DNA of 64,000 bases from an uncultured Tropicimonas sp. (GTDB lineage: Bacteria; Pseudomonadota; Alphaproteobacteria; Rhodobacterales; Rhodobacteraceae). The stretch covers positions 310,001 to 374,000 of the forward strand of contig CANMIP010000001.1 of the NCBI GenBank assembly GCA_947497945.1. The letters run 5' to 3'. This document shows, piece by piece, positions 8,778 through 19,099 of this stretch. A model generated the notes under the pieces. It searched no databases. It was not told the origin of the DNA and saw only the letters and a list, made by a program, of their open reading frames with translations. Made by a program: the position numbers and the translations under genes. Within the stretch, counting starts at the first letter, position 1. Each line of letters starts with the position of its first letter.

Positions 8778-9230
8778 ATGATTGGTGATTGGCTTGCCAA
8801 TGGCTATGTCTGGATCAAGTCGTTGCATGTGATCTCCGTGATCGCGTGGATGGCTGGACTGTTCTACCTGCCCCGGTTGTACGTTCACCACACCGAGCGG
8901 ACAGAGGCCGGAACGGAGATGGATACGGTCTTTCAGATGATGGAGAAGAAGCTCCTGAAGCTGATCATGAACCCGTCCATGATCGCGAGCTGGGTCTTTG
9001 GCCTGCTTCTGGTTCTGACCCCCGGGATCGTGGACTGGTCGGCGGTGTGGCCCTACACCAAGGGTGTTTCGCTGCTGGCGATGACCTGGTTCCACATGTG
9101 GCTGGCAGCGCATCGGCACGACTTCGTTCGGGGGGATTTCAAGCTTTCCGGGCGCACCTACCGGATAATGAACGAGCTTCCGACGGTGCTTATGATCGTG
9201 ATCGTTTTCTCCGTCATCGTTCGTTTCTGA
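8778..9230 (+). CDS. hemJ: Protoporphyrinogen IX oxidase HemJ
   Basis: HemJ oxidises protoporphyrinogen IX to protoporphyrin IX in the membrane and replaces HemG/HemY in many proteobacteria. The 150-residue protein has about four helices and the family features WIKSLHVISVIAWMAGLFYLPRLYVHH (conserved His in the first helix) and MTWFHMWLA with a second conserved His. ATG 8778 follows AGGAG at 8766-8770; an out-of-frame ATG at 8773 is closer to it. It is the first rightward gene from the putative origin. Confidence 0.9.
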   Translation: MIGDWLANGYVWIKSLHVISVIAWMAGLFYLPRLYVHHTERTEAGTEMDTVFQMMEKKLLKLIMNPSMIASWVFGLLLVLTPGIVDWSAVWPYTKGVSLLAMTWFHMWLAAHRHDFVRGDFKLSGRTYRIMNELPTVLMIVIVFSVIVRF

Positions 9231-9250
9231 ACGATTGATCGGCTCGGGAA

Positions 9251-9279
9251 TTGACTCGCGGGGCGAAAGTTCCTAAATG
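9251..9279 (+). promoter_or_regulatory. Probable sigma70-type promoter of rho
   Basis: TTGACT at 9251-9256 and TAAATG at 9274-9279 are separated by 17 bases, upstream of rho. The -10 context TTCCTAAATG resembles CTCCTAAATC upstream of hrcA. The leader then contains the short inverted repeat TGGCAGTCCTGCCA. Confidence 0.45.
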
Positions 9280-9359
9280 GGCCTGCAATGGCAGTCCTGC
9301 CAGGTCCCTCCATCCACGACGACAGCGCGCCCGGTTCTTCCGGAGCAGGATATATATAC

Positions 9360-10631
<1,272 letters not shown>

Positions 10632-10654
10632 CACGTCAGTTTTCGGAGAGAGTT

Positions 10655-11935
10655 ATGGATACGATCTATGCCTTGGCCACGGCGCCTGGCCGGGCTGGCG
10701 TGGCAGTGGTTCGTGTCTCTGGGGCAGAGTCCAGAAATGTCTGCCGGATACTGGCCGGAGATCTTCCGAACCCACGGTTGGCGAGTTTGCGCCGCCTTCA
10801 GTACAGAGATGACGTGATCGATGAAGCCCTGGTGCTCTTCTTTCCGAAGGGAGCCAGTTTCACCGGGGAGGATGTTGTCGAGTTTCAGACCCATGGAAGT
10901 CCGGCTGTAATCTCGCGGCTGTTGGGTACGCTGTCTCACTTCGAAGGGGTACGCGCGGCAGAGCCGGGGGAGTTCACTCGGCGCGCGCTGGAAAATGGGC
11001 GTTTGAACCTGGCAGAAGTTGAAGGCTTGGCGGATCTGATCGATGCGGAAACGGAAGCGCAGCGTGTTCAGGCCTTTCGGACCTTTGATGGTGAACTCGG
11101 ACGGCAAGTGGAAACCTGGCGGCGGGATCTGGTTCGAGCTGCTGCGCTTGTAGAAGCCAGTATAGACTTCGCGGATGAGGATGTGCCGGAGGACGTGGTG
11201 CCAGAGGTCCTGTCGCTTCTCCGGGCCCTGATTGCGTCTTTCTTGTCCGAGGTAAAGGGCGTGGGAGCGGCAGAACGGATCCGGTCAGGATTTGAGGTCG
11301 CCATTGTTGGCCCGCCAAATGCCGGAAAGTCGACATTGCTGAACAGGTTGGCGGGTCGAGAAGCAGCGATCACATCGGAATATGCCGGCACAACTCGGGA
11401 CGTGATTGAGGTTCGGTTGGATCTGAACGGTGTCCCGGTGACGTTTCTGGACACGGCCGGCGTTCGAGAGACAGAAGATTCCATCGAGGCTTTGGGGGTC
11501 GAGCGCGCATTGGAGAGGGCAAATGCTGCGGATATCAGGGTTGTGTTGGGATCCGTCGGTGCCGAGCTGGATCTTCGACCAGATGATATCGTTCTAGTAC
11601 CCAAGTGTGACCTGGAAAGCGATGTCAGTGGAATGGGCGTCTCGGGACTGACCGGGGCGGGCGTGTCCTCCTTGCTGGAACGTATTTCGGGGATCCTTTC
11701 TGAAAGGGCGGCCGAAGCCGGTGTTGCGACTCGACTCCGGCACAAGGAGGCGCTTACGGCGTCAGTTGACGCTTTGGAGATGGCATTGGAGAGTCTATCT
11801 TCACAGGGAGATTCGCTCGAGCTTGGCGCCGAGCATATTCGTACGGCCTCCAGAAAGGTTGATACGTTGCTTGGACGGGTGGGAGTCGAAGAGCTTCTAG
11901 GTGAAATCTTCAGCAGTTTTTGCATCGGCAAGTAG
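10655..11935 (+). CDS. mnmE: tRNA modification GTPase MnmE
   Basis: With MnmG it forms the complex that adds cmnm5/nm5 groups to wobble uridine of certain tRNAs. The 426-residue protein has the N-terminal tetrahydrofolate-binding domain (FTGEDVVEFQTHG), the G1 loop GPPNAGKST (residues 219-227), G2/G3 elements TSEYAGTTRD and LDTAGVRE, and the catalytic C-terminal CIGK (423-426). It is slightly shorter than E. coli MnmE. A GGAGAG element precedes the ATG, and the mnmG start follows within 3-12 bases, so the pair is coupled. Confidence 0.96.
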   Translation: MDTIYALATAPGRAGVAVVRVSGAESRNVCRILAGDLPNPRLASLRRLQYRDDVIDEALVLFFPKGASFTGEDVVEFQTHGSPAVISRLLGTLSHFEGVRAAEPGEFTRRALENGRLNLAEVEGLADLIDAETEAQRVQAFRTFDGELGRQVETWRRDLVRAAALVEASIDFADEDVPEDVVPEVLSLLRALIASFLSEVKGVGAAERIRSGFEVAIVGPPNAGKSTLLNRLAGREAAITSEYAGTTRDVIEVRLDLNGVPVTFLDTAGVRETEDSIEALGVERALERANAADIRVVLGSVGAELDLRPDDIVLVPKCDLESDVSGMGVSGLTGAGVSSLLERISGILSERAAEAGVATRLRHKEALTASVDALEMALESLSSQGDSLELGAEHIRTASRKVDTLLGRVGVEELLGEIFSSFCIGK

Positions 11936-11939
11936 GGAT

Positions 11940-11955
11940 TGTTTCACGTGAAACA
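11940..11955. other. parS centromere site 1 (overlaps mnmG start)
   Basis: TGTTTCACGTGAAACA is the perfect 16-bp palindromic ParB-binding consensus. It spans the 5' end of mnmG and its central GTG is the likely mnmG start codon. parA-parB lie 2.5 kb downstream. Confidence 0.95.
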
Positions 11956-13810
11956 CGAATTCGACGTAGTGGTTGTTGGCGGAGGCCATGCCGGATGTGA
12001 GGCCGCATCCGCAGCGGCACGAATGGGCGCACGGACCGCACTCGTTACCCTCAATGCGAACGATATTGGTGTGATGTCTTGCAATCCAGCGATCGGCGGA
12101 TTGGGGAAGGGGCATCTTGTTCGCGAGATTGATGCTCTTGATGGATTGATGGGCCGCGTTGCTGACTCGGCCGGAATCCAGTTTCGACTGTTGAATCGGA
12201 AAAAGGGGCCCGCGGTTCAAGGGCCACGCGCGCAAGCTGACCGCAAACGATACCAGGCCGCCATGCGCGACGAGATCCTTCAGACGGATGGGCTTCGGTT
12301 GGTTATTGGAGAGGTGTCAGGTTTGATCCTGGATGGAGGGTCAGTTGCCGGGGTTCGGCTGGGGGATCAGTCCGAGATCAATGCGCGAGCAGTTGTTCTT
12401 ACCACGGGAACTTTTCTGAATGGGGTGATCCACATCGGCGATGAGGAATTCTCCGGTGGGCGGATCGGTGACAAGAACTCGACAGTTCTGGCGAAGCAGT
12501 TGAAGGACTTTGGTCTGTTCACTGGTCGCCTGAAGACAGGCACACCGCCTCGGTTGGACGGCCGGACGATCAATTGGAGTGCGTTGGAGGAGCAACCCGG
12601 GGACGATGATCCTACGATGTTCTCTTTTTTGTCGAGAGCGCCGGAAGCGCGTCAGATATCCTGCGGGATCACCCATACGAACTCACAAACCCATGACATT
12701 ATTCGAAAAAACCTCGAACGATCAGCGATGTATGGCGGCCATATCGAGGGTGTCGGGCCGCGATATTGTCCTTCCATAGAGGACAAGGTTGTGCGTTTCG
12801 CGGAAAAGACGTCGCATCAGGTTTTTCTGGAACCAGAAGGGCTGGATGACAGCAAGGTCTACCCGAACGGGATCTCGACCTCTTTGCCTCGTGATGTGCA
12901 AGAAGATTACGTGCACAGCATGGTTGGTTTGGAAAATGCACAAATACTGCAGCCGGGATATGCGATCGAATATGATTACGTGGATCCGCGTGGTCTGGAT
13001 CCGCAGCTTGCGACCAAGGAGTTGTCCGGGCTCTACCTGGCCGGCCAGATCAATGGAACAACTGGCTATGAAGAAGCAGCTGCGCAAGGTCTGGTTGCGG
13101 GCTTGAACGCGGCTGCGATGGTCTTGGGACGGGAATCCGTTGGGTTCACCAGGGATTCGAGTTACATCGGCGTCATGGTCGACGATCTGACAACGCAAGG
13201 TGTGAGTGAGCCTTACCGAATGTTCACATCGCGTGCCGAGTACCGACTTTCGCTCCGAGCCGACAATGCGGACCAGAGACTGACGCCTCTTGCCATAAGC
13301 CTTGGGATCGTATCGGCGAAACGGTCGGAGTTCTTCAATCGGAAGATGTCCGCCATCGAGAATTCGAAGCGGTCTATGCGGGAAGTCATGATTTCGTCGA
13401 GGGCGCTGAGCGAAGCAGGGGTCAAGGTAAATCCCGACGGACCCAAGAGATCCTTGCTCGAAGCGTGTTCTCTCCCGGGGGCGACAGCAAACGTAATCGA
13501 GGGATTCTATTCCGAAGTTGCGTCGATAGACCCGGCGATCTTGCAGCAGGTCACGTATGACTCGCTCTATCGCCACTATATTGACCGCCAACGCAAGGAT
13601 GTCGAAGCGCTAAAAAGGGACGAATCCTGGGTCATTCCGGTTGATTTCGACTATGGGGCGTTGTCGGGACTATCGAATGAGTTGCGAGACAAGCTTTCGC
13701 GGGTACGCCCGGAGTCACTTGGCAGGGCAGGGAGAGTTGACGGAATGACGCCTGCGGCTCTGTCCTTGATTCTTGCCCATCTCAGAAAAAAAGAGCGTGT
13801 GAATGGGTAG
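11948..13810 (+). CDS. mnmG: tRNA uridine 5-carboxymethylaminomethyl enzyme MnmG (GidA)
   Basis: FAD-dependent partner of MnmE in wobble-uridine modification. Visible are the dinucleotide-binding [13 protein letters not shown] at the N-terminus, [22 protein letters not shown], a catalytic-Cys region in [12 protein letters not shown], and [17 protein letters not shown], all diagnostic. I favour GTG 11948 (620 residues) because AGGGA at 11934-11938 is then 9 bases upstream; an in-frame TTG at 11939 (623 residues, MFHVKH...) has no room for a ribosome site. Either way the start lies in or beside parS site 1. It overlaps rsmG by 8 bases. Confidence 0.95.
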   Translation: MKHEFDVVVVGGGHAGCEAASAAARMGARTALVTLNANDIGVMSCNPAIGGLGKGHLVREIDALDGLMGRVADSAGIQFRLLNRKKGPAVQGPRAQADRKRYQAAMRDEILQTDGLRLVIGEVSGLILDGGSVAGVRLGDQSEINARAVVLTTGTFLNGVIHIGDEEFSGGRIGDKNSTVLAKQLKDFGLFTGRLKTGTPPRLDGRTINWSALEEQPGDDDPTMFSFLSRAPEARQISCGITHTNSQTHDIIRKNLERSAMYGGHIEGVGPRYCPSIEDKVVRFAEKTSHQVFLEPEGLDDSKVYPNGISTSLPRDVQEDYVHSMVGLENAQILQPGYAIEYDYVDPRGLDPQLATKELSGLYLAGQINGTTGYEEAAAQGLVAGLNAAAMVLGRESVGFTRDSSYIGVMVDDLTTQGVSEPYRMFTSRAEYRLSLRADNADQRLTPLAISLGIVSAKRSEFFNRKMSAIENSKRSMREVMISSRALSEAGVKVNPDGPKRSLLEACSLPGATANVIEGFYSEVASIDPAILQQVTYDSLYRHYIDRQRKDVEALKRDESWVIPVDFDYGALSGLSNELRDKLSRVRPESLGRAGRVDGMTPAALSLILAHLRKKERVNG

Positions 13811-14435
13811 TTCCCATATCGAAATTGGCGATGTGCTCGGAAGGGATGTTTCACGTGAAACACTGTCCTTGCTGGAGGCCCATCTGGAGCTCCTGAGAAA
13901 GTGGAATCCAGCTATCAACCTGGTGTCGTCCAGCACGTTGGCTGACGGATGGCAAAGGCACATCGTTGATTCCGCTCAAGTATTTGCATGCGGGATGACC
14001 CAATCCGGACTATGGGTGGACTTCGGGGCTGGAGGCGGATTTCCAGGCCTGGTGAGTGCTATTCTTGCGACAGAACTTGCGCCGGACATCCGTTTCGCGC
14101 TTGTGGAAAGCGACAAACGCAAGGCTGCCTTCCTGACGAACGCGGTCAACACGCTCAAACTCAACGTTTCTGTCGTTGCCTCCAGGATGGAGGATCTACC
14201 CGCTCAATCGGCGCAAGTGATCTCAGCGAGGGCTGTTTCCGATCTGCCTCGGCTTCTGGATTATGCAACACCGCATCTGGCCGATGGCGGCATATGCATT
14301 TTTCCCAAGGGAGAGCGATACCAGCAAGAAATTACGACGGCCAAACGACACTGGCGCTTCAAGCTCTCTGAAAGGCCAAGTATAACCAACCCGAAAGCCG
14401 TTATCCTTGTTCTAGGAGATGTTCAGCGTGTCTGA
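13803..14435 (+). CDS. rsmG: 16S rRNA (guanine527-N7)-methyltransferase RsmG (GidB)
   Basis: SAM-dependent methylation of G527 of 16S rRNA. The 210-residue protein shows [24 protein letters not shown] and the SAM-binding loop [13 protein letters not shown], then [15 protein letters not shown] and IFPKGERY typical of RsmG. Its N-terminal coding DNA contains the second perfect parS, which encodes DVSRET in this frame. It overlaps mnmG at the start and ends just inside parA. Confidence 0.95.
   Translation: MGSSHIEIGDVLGRDVSRETLSLLEAHLELLRKWNPAINLVSSSTLADGWQRHIVDSAQVFACGMTQSGLWVDFGAGGGFPGLVSAILATELAPDIRFALVESDKRKAAFLTNAVNTLKLNVSVVASRMEDLPAQSAQVISARAVSDLPRLLDYATPHLADGGICIFPKGERYQQEITTAKRHWRFKLSERPSITNPKAVILVLGDVQRV
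13847..13862. other. parS centromere site 2 (inside rsmG)
   Basis: A second perfect TGTTTCACGTGAAACA, 1.9 kb after site 1 and about 0.57 kb before parA. It lies wholly within the rsmG coding sequence in a different reading phase from site 1, so conservation of the 16 bases is not due to a shared peptide. Confidence 0.95.
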
Positions 14436-15237
14436 TGGGACCAACCCGCGCTCTGCGAAAATCGTTGCGATTGCGAACCAGAAGGGCGGAGTTGGCAAGA
14501 CAACGACTGCCATAAATCTCGGTGCAGCCCTTGCTGAATCGGGGCTCAGGACACTAATCGTGGACCTTGATCCGCAAGGAAATGCGTCTACCGGTTTGGG
14601 CATTGCGCTCACCGAACGGAATATAACAACCTACGATCTCTTGCTGGAAGAGGCGCCGCTTCAGGATGTGTGCCAAAAGACCGAACTGCCGGGTCTTTTT
14701 GTTGCACCTTCGACGACGGATCTAAGCTCCGCGGATATTGAACTGGTATCGAATGAGCGCCGAAGCTTTCTGCTTCACGACTCCCTGAGAAAGCCAGAAG
14801 TCGCCGCAATGGGCTTCGATCATATTCTCATTGATTGCCCGCCGTCCTTGAACCTTTTGACAGTCAACGCGATGGTTGCCGCACATTCCCTCCTGGTTCC
14901 TCTGCAGAGCGAGTTTTTCGCGTTGGAAGGCCTATCGCAGCTCATGCTGACCCTTCGGGAGGTCCGTCAGAGCGCGAATCCTTCGCTGCGAATCGAGGGG
15001 GTGGTCCTGACGATGTTCGATTCTCGAAACAACCTGTCTCAACAAGTGGAGCAGGACGCTCGGGAAGCCCTCGGTGAGCTTGTATTCAACACGCGCATCC
15101 CGCGAAATGTGCGAATAAGCGAAGCTCCAAGTTATGCGCAAACAGTGCTCGAATATGATACGCGATCCAAGGGAAGTGCGGCTTATCGGGCCTTGGCGGA
15201 AGAAATGATTGCGCGCAATGTCGGCGTTTCGGACTAA
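14428..15237 (+). CDS. parA: Chromosome partitioning ATPase ParA
   Basis: Walker-type ATPase that moves ParB-parS complexes. The deviant Walker A KGGVGKTTTAINLG and LIVDLDPQGNAST are near the N-terminus, with LIDCPPSLNLLTVNAM as the Walker B region. GTG 14428 gives 269 residues and sits 9 bases after AGGAG (14414-14418); ATG 14419 directly abuts that element and is less likely. parB begins 10 bases after the stop. Chromosomal ParA proteins of about 265 residues fit well. Confidence 0.95.
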   Translation: MSDGTNPRSAKIVAIANQKGGVGKTTTAINLGAALAESGLRTLIVDLDPQGNASTGLGIALTERNITTYDLLLEEAPLQDVCQKTELPGLFVAPSTTDLSSADIELVSNERRSFLLHDSLRKPEVAAMGFDHILIDCPPSLNLLTVNAMVAAHSLLVPLQSEFFALEGLSQLMLTLREVRQSANPSLRIEGVVLTMFDSRNNLSQQVEQDAREALGELVFNTRIPRNVRISEAPSYAQTVLEYDTRSKGSAAYRALAEEMIARNVGVSD

Positions 15238-15247
15238 GGGGGTACAG

Positions 15248-16165
15248 ATGGAAAAGAAGACGAAGAAAGCCCGTGGGCTTGGGCGTGGCCTTTCGGCGCT
15301 GATGGCCGATGTCGCCCTGGACCCTCAAGACTCTGGGGATATGCCGGAGAAGTCCGTTGAACGCCTTGTTCCGATTGAACTTCTTGAGGCCAACCCGGAT
15401 CAGCCGCGCAAGAGCTTTGCGCCGGCGGCGCTCCAGGAACTCGCGGATTCCATTCGGGAAAAGGGTGTGTTGCAGCCCCTGATCGTTCGAAAGAGCCCCC
15501 GCAAGGCGGAAGCATTCGAGATTGTGGCTGGGGAGCGGCGTTGGCGCGCTTCGCAGATGGCACAGCTCCACAAAATCCCGATCCTGGTTCGTGAGCTGAG
15601 CGATACAGAAGTTCTCGAGATCGCAATTATCGAGAATATTCAACGGGCCGACCTGAACGCCATCGAAGAAGCCCATGGCTACAAGCAACTGATTGATCGA
15701 TTTGGGCACACTCAGGAGCAGCTGGCCCAAGCGCTCAGCAAGAGCCGAAGCCATATTGCCAATATCATGCGCCTTCTTCAGCTTCCGGATGATGTCCAAG
15801 GCTTTCTGAGAGAAGGAAAGTTGACAGCGGGTCATGCGCGCGCGCTCATCACGACTGAAAATCCTTCTGATCTCGCCCGCAAGGTTGTTTCGCAGGGCTT
15901 GTCGGTGCGAGAGACGGAAGCGCTGGTCAAGCGGGAGGCCGACGGGGCTGGGACACCGAAAAAAGAGCGCAGAAAAGCACCTGACAAGGATGCAGATACG
16001 CGCGCGCTGGAATCCGATCTTTCAGCAAACCTTCAAATGAAGGTGTCTATTGAGCACCTTGATGTTGATGGTTCTGGCAATCTGACGATCCGGTACCGAT
16101 CTTTGGATCAGCTTGATGCACTGTGCCAGCTCTTGACCGTCAGCCCGTTGGACGGGACCAGATAA
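15248..16165 (+). CDS. parB: Chromosome partitioning protein ParB (CTPase clamp)
   Basis: Binds parS and spreads as a CTP-gated clamp. The N-terminus KKARGLGRGLSALMADV is typical of chromosomal ParB. The CTP-binding segment includes NPDQPRKSF and the VAGERRWRAS motif, followed by ENIQRADLNAIEEAHGY and a helix-turn-helix near LAQALSKSRSHIANIMRLLQLP; the C-terminal dimerisation domain covers about residues 255-305. ATG 15248 follows AAGGGGG. The 3' end overlaps the convergent ybaN-like gene by 26 bases. Confidence 0.96.
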   Translation: MEKKTKKARGLGRGLSALMADVALDPQDSGDMPEKSVERLVPIELLEANPDQPRKSFAPAALQELADSIREKGVLQPLIVRKSPRKAEAFEIVAGERRWRASQMAQLHKIPILVRELSDTEVLEIAIIENIQRADLNAIEEAHGYKQLIDRFGHTQEQLAQALSKSRSHIANIMRLLQLPDDVQGFLREGKLTAGHARALITTENPSDLARKVVSQGLSVRETEALVKREADGAGTPKKERRKAPDKDADTRALESDLSANLQMKVSIEHLDVDGSGNLTIRYRSLDQLDALCQLLTVSPLDGTR

Positions 16166-16493
16166 ACAGAAGAACGCCGATCAAAACAATCGCTTGAATA
16201 ATCAGCAAGCTGACATCGAGATTGGCAATCCATGAGAGACAGAAAACCATCGCGATGGATATGGTGGCGAGACGCTTGCCTTTGAGCGAAATCGCCCCGT
16301 TCTCCCGCCAGTCCTTGATGCTCGGACCGAACACGGCGTGATCCACCAGCCAGTCGTGAAGGCGATCGGAGGATCGGGAAAAACAAAAGGCGGCCAACAG
16401 AATAAATGGCACCGTCGGGAGAAGTGGCAACAGGACACCCAGAAGGCCAAGCATGAGTGATACTGTGCCTGCAAGCGCCCAGAAGACTCTCAT
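16140..16493 (-). CDS. YbaN/DUF454 family inner membrane protein
   Basis: A 117-residue protein with an N-terminal helical hairpin (ALAGTVSLMLGLLGVLLPLLP then FILLAAFCFSRSS), a conserved soluble loop HDWLVDHAVFGPSIKDWRENGAI, and two more helices. That loop is the hallmark of the DUF454/YbaN family, whose function is unknown. It overlaps hemW by 4 bases and converges on parB, overlapping it by 26 bases. Confidence 0.88.
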   Translation of the reverse strand: MRVFWALAGTVSLMLGLLGVLLPLLPTVPFILLAAFCFSRSSDRLHDWLVDHAVFGPSIKDWRENGAISLKGKRLATISIAMVFCLSWIANLDVSLLIIQAIVLIGVLLFIWSRPTG

Positions 16494-17689
16494 TCGTTCC
16501 CCAGAATCAATTCTCGCAGAACCGCATTCAGAAGATTTCTGCCCTGAACAGTGGTCCTGACTTGATCTCCGTCCTGGATAAGCATTCCTGCCGTTTCCAT
16601 TTCACCAATTCTCCTGGGCATCCCGGTATCGGCACCCATGTTCATCAAGCGGTTGAGCGAAATACCATGTCGATGGCGCAAGCCCATCATGAGATATTCC
16701 TCGGCGCGCTCTTGGCCAGCCAAAGATCTTGTCTCCCAGAACGGGCGGGACTGACTCTCGGCCCCGGCCAACCAGACCGACGGATTGGAAGCAGAAACGC
16801 TTGCCCATCGAGCGCCGTCGAAAGTCAGCCGACCATGGGCACCAGGCCCTATACCTAGGTAGTCACCCCCCGACCAATACAGGATGTTGTGTCTGCTCTC
16901 GGCGCCGGGGCGGGCGAAATTGGAAACCTCATAGAGATCCAGGCCCGAGGCAAGGCAGGTTTCGACGGTCAGGTCATACATGTCGCCGGCGAGGTCCTCG
17001 TCGGGCAAACCAGACAGGCCTCCCGCAGCATGGCGGTGTCCGAAGGCCGTTCCGGGCTCGATTGTGAGCTGGTAGAGCGATAGGTGGTCAATTGCCAGCT
17101 CCAGTGCTTCCTGAAGCTCGTTCCGCCAGTCCGGGATGGATTGGTCTTGACGCGCATAGATCAAGTCAAAGGAAATTCGTTCGAAAACCTGCTGGGCGAC
17201 ACCGAAGGCCTCGCGCGCATCCCTCGCCGTGTGAAGGCGGCCCAGTCGTTGAAGATCCGCGTCCCGCAAGGACTGGACCCCCAGTGACAATCTGTTGATC
17301 CCGGCTTCTCGGTAGCCCTCGAAACGACCGATTTCCACGGAGGTCGGATTGGCCTCCAGCGTAACTTCCAGATCGTTGGAAAAAGCCCAGGCCTGCCGGA
17401 TCTCGTCCATGACCGCCCGCACGGTCGCCGGCGTCATCAGGCTGGGTGTTCCACCGCCAAAATAGATCGAATCGAGCTTTCGACCGGGCAGAAGGGCAGC
17501 GGCGGCACGGATCTGCCGCCGATATGCCTCGGCCCAGCGAGGCTGGTCGATACTGGCCGCAACATGCGAATTGAAGTCGCAATACGGGCATTTGGACTGG
17601 CAGAAGGGCCAATGCAGATAGAGGCCGAACCCCGCGTTTTGCCAATCAGCGATCGGCAAAGCAGCCTGCAACCAGCTTGGCGAACGCAT
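16490..17689 (-). CDS. hemW: Radical SAM heme chaperone HemW
   Basis: A 399-residue radical SAM protein with the cluster motif [10 protein letters not shown] (CX3CX2C), followed by [10 protein letters not shown] and LEANPTSVE. HemW was formerly called oxygen-independent coproporphyrinogen oxidase; the family is now thought to bind and transfer heme. The HemN-specific N-terminal motif is absent, supporting HemW. The start is taken as ATG 17689, which overlaps the 3' end of rdgB by 44 bases; a later start is possible but would leave little before the cluster motif. Confidence 0.9.
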   Translation of the reverse strand: MRSPSWLQAALPIADWQNAGFGLYLHWPFCQSKCPYCDFNSHVAASIDQPRWAEAYRRQIRAAAALLPGRKLDSIYFGGGTPSLMTPATVRAVMDEIRQAWAFSNDLEVTLEANPTSVEIGRFEGYREAGINRLSLGVQSLRDADLQRLGRLHTARDAREAFGVAQQVFERISFDLIYARQDQSIPDWRNELQEALELAIDHLSLYQLTIEPGTAFGHRHAAGGLSGLPDEDLAGDMYDLTVETCLASGLDLYEVSNFARPGAESRHNILYWSGGDYLGIGPGAHGRLTFDGARWASVSASNPSVWLAGAESQSRPFWETRSLAGQERAEEYLMMGLRHRHGISLNRLMNMGADTGMPRRIGEMETAGMLIQDGDQVRTTVQGRNLLNAVLRELILGNE

Positions 17690-18260
17690 CGGAGCGGTGG
17701 CTCATCGAATGTTTGCGCGACGGGTCCATCTCGCCGAAAGTTTCGGTCTCGCCCACCGGCTGGAACATGGGGTCGAACCCGAATCCATGCGCACCCCGGA
17801 GCGGCCAGACCAGATGACCTTCAACAGTGCCGTCGAAGATCTCGTCATGTCCATCCGGCCAGGCCAGACACAGCACGCAGTGAAACCGTGCGACGCGAGG
17901 CTGCGGCGCGGAAATCTCCTGGCATTTGCCCCAGACCTTGGTCATCGCCATCTTGAAATCCCGGCCCGTCGGGGTTTCGGCCCAATCTGCCGTATAGACA
18001 CCCGGAGCCCCGTCGAGCGCATCGACACTCAATCCGCTGTCATCGGACAGCGCGGGCAAACCGCTGGCTTTTGCAGCCGCATGGGCCTTGATCCGTGCAT
18101 TGCCGATGAAATTGTCCTCGGTCTCCTCCGGTTCGGCCAGGCCAAGCTCGCCGGCCGATTTCACAGTGACGCCGAACGGCGCCAGAAGGTCCCCGATCTC
18201 GCGAACCTTCCCCGCATTGTGCGAAGCGATGACAAGTTCCTTGCCGTCAAACCCGCGCAT
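17646..18260 (-). CDS. rdgB: dITP/XTP pyrophosphatase RdgB
   Basis: Hydrolyses ITP, dITP and XTP to monophosphates, preventing incorporation of deaminated purines. The 204-residue protein has [12 protein letters not shown] near the start, the signature [19 protein letters not shown], and FGFDPMFQP and HRSDAF in the C-terminal half. I chose ATG 18260, preceded by GGGAG and overlapping the rph 3' region; an in-frame ATG at 18293 would add 11 residues inside rph. The rph-rdgB-hemW order is a common proteobacterial operon. Confidence 0.94.
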   Translation of the reverse strand: MRGFDGKELVIASHNAGKVREIGDLLAPFGVTVKSAGELGLAEPEETEDNFIGNARIKAHAAAKASGLPALSDDSGLSVDALDGAPGVYTADWAETPTGRDFKMAMTKVWGKCQEISAPQPRVARFHCVLCLAWPDGHDEIFDGTVEGHLVWPLRGAHGFGFDPMFQPVGETETFGEMDPSRKHSMSHRSDAFAKLVAGCFADR

Positions 18261-18261
18261 T

Positions 18262-18975
18262 TCAGGCTCCCACGGCCGCTTTTTGTGCCGCAACCAGCTC
18301 TGCGACGCCGCTTTCGGCCAGATCCATCAGTGTGGAGAGGTCTTCGCGCCCAAAGGTTGCGCCTTCGGCCGATGCCTGCACCTCGATCAAACGCCCGCGG
18401 CCGGTCATGACGAAATTCGCATCCGTACCCGCTTCGCTGTCTTCCGGATAATCGAGATCGACCACCGGCTGTCCGGCATAGAGACCGCAGGACACCGCCG
18501 CCACGTGATCCGTCATCGGATCGCTGATCACGTCGCCTGCCTTCATCAGCTTGTTCATGGCAAGCCGCAGCGCAACCCAGCCGCCGGTGATCGACGCGCA
18601 GCGCGTTCCGCCATCGGCCTGGATCACGTCGCAATCGACCACGATCTGCCGCTCGCCAAGCGCGACCCGGTCAACGCCGGCCCGCAGCGCCCGTCCGATC
18701 AAGCGCTGGATCTCCTGCGTCCGTCCGGATTGACCACGCTTCGCTTCCCGGTTCATCCGGCTATGTGTCGCCCGCGGCAGCATTCCGTATTCCGCCGTGA
18801 CCCAACCCAGCCCACTGTTCTTCAGGAAAGGCGGCACCCGCTCATCGATCGACGCCGTGCAGAGCACATGCGTATCGCCGCATTTGATCAGGCAAGAGCC
18901 TTCGGCATGCCGGGTTACCCCGGTCTCGATCGAAATCTCTCGCATCTGGTTCACTTCACGGCCGGACGGGCGCAT
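18262..18975 (-). CDS. rph: Ribonuclease PH
   Basis: Phosphorolytic 3' exoribonuclease that matures tRNA 3' ends. The 237-residue protein matches the family along its length: [12 protein letters not shown] at the start, [14 protein letters not shown], the RNA-binding [17 protein letters not shown], and the phosphate-binding [14 protein letters not shown]. Full length with no frameshift. It heads the leftward rph-rdgB-hemW-ybaN run and is divergent from hrcA. Confidence 0.96.
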   Translation of the reverse strand: MRPSGREVNQMREISIETGVTRHAEGSCLIKCGDTHVLCTASIDERVPPFLKNSGLGWVTAEYGMLPRATHSRMNREAKRGQSGRTQEIQRLIGRALRAGVDRVALGERQIVVDCDVIQADGGTRCASITGGWVALRLAMNKLMKAGDVISDPMTDHVAAVSCGLYAGQPVVDLDYPEDSEAGTDANFVMTGRGRLIEVQASAEGATFGREDLSTLMDLAESGVAELVAAQKAAVGA

Positions 18976-19037
18976 AGGGTCTCTCCTTGTAGATTTGCAC
19001 CTCTCTTGGCGATGACGGCGGCGTGATGCAAGCCCGA

Positions 19038-19067
19038 TTGACCGCAGGGCCCCAAGGCTCCTAAATC
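19038..19067 (+). promoter_or_regulatory. Possible sigma70-type promoter of hrcA-grpE
   Basis: TTGACC at 19038-19043 and TAAATC at 19062-19067 are 18 bases apart, 33 bases before the hrcA start. No CIRCE inverted repeat was seen, so HrcA autoregulation is not evident. Confidence 0.35.
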
Positions 19068-19099
19068 AAATTCCGAACAGGAGCATTCCGAGCGACCAG

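Noticed and set aside
18976-19099. Search for a CIRCE element upstream of hrcA
   Set aside because: No TTAGCACTC-N9-GAGTGCTAA-like inverted repeat is present.
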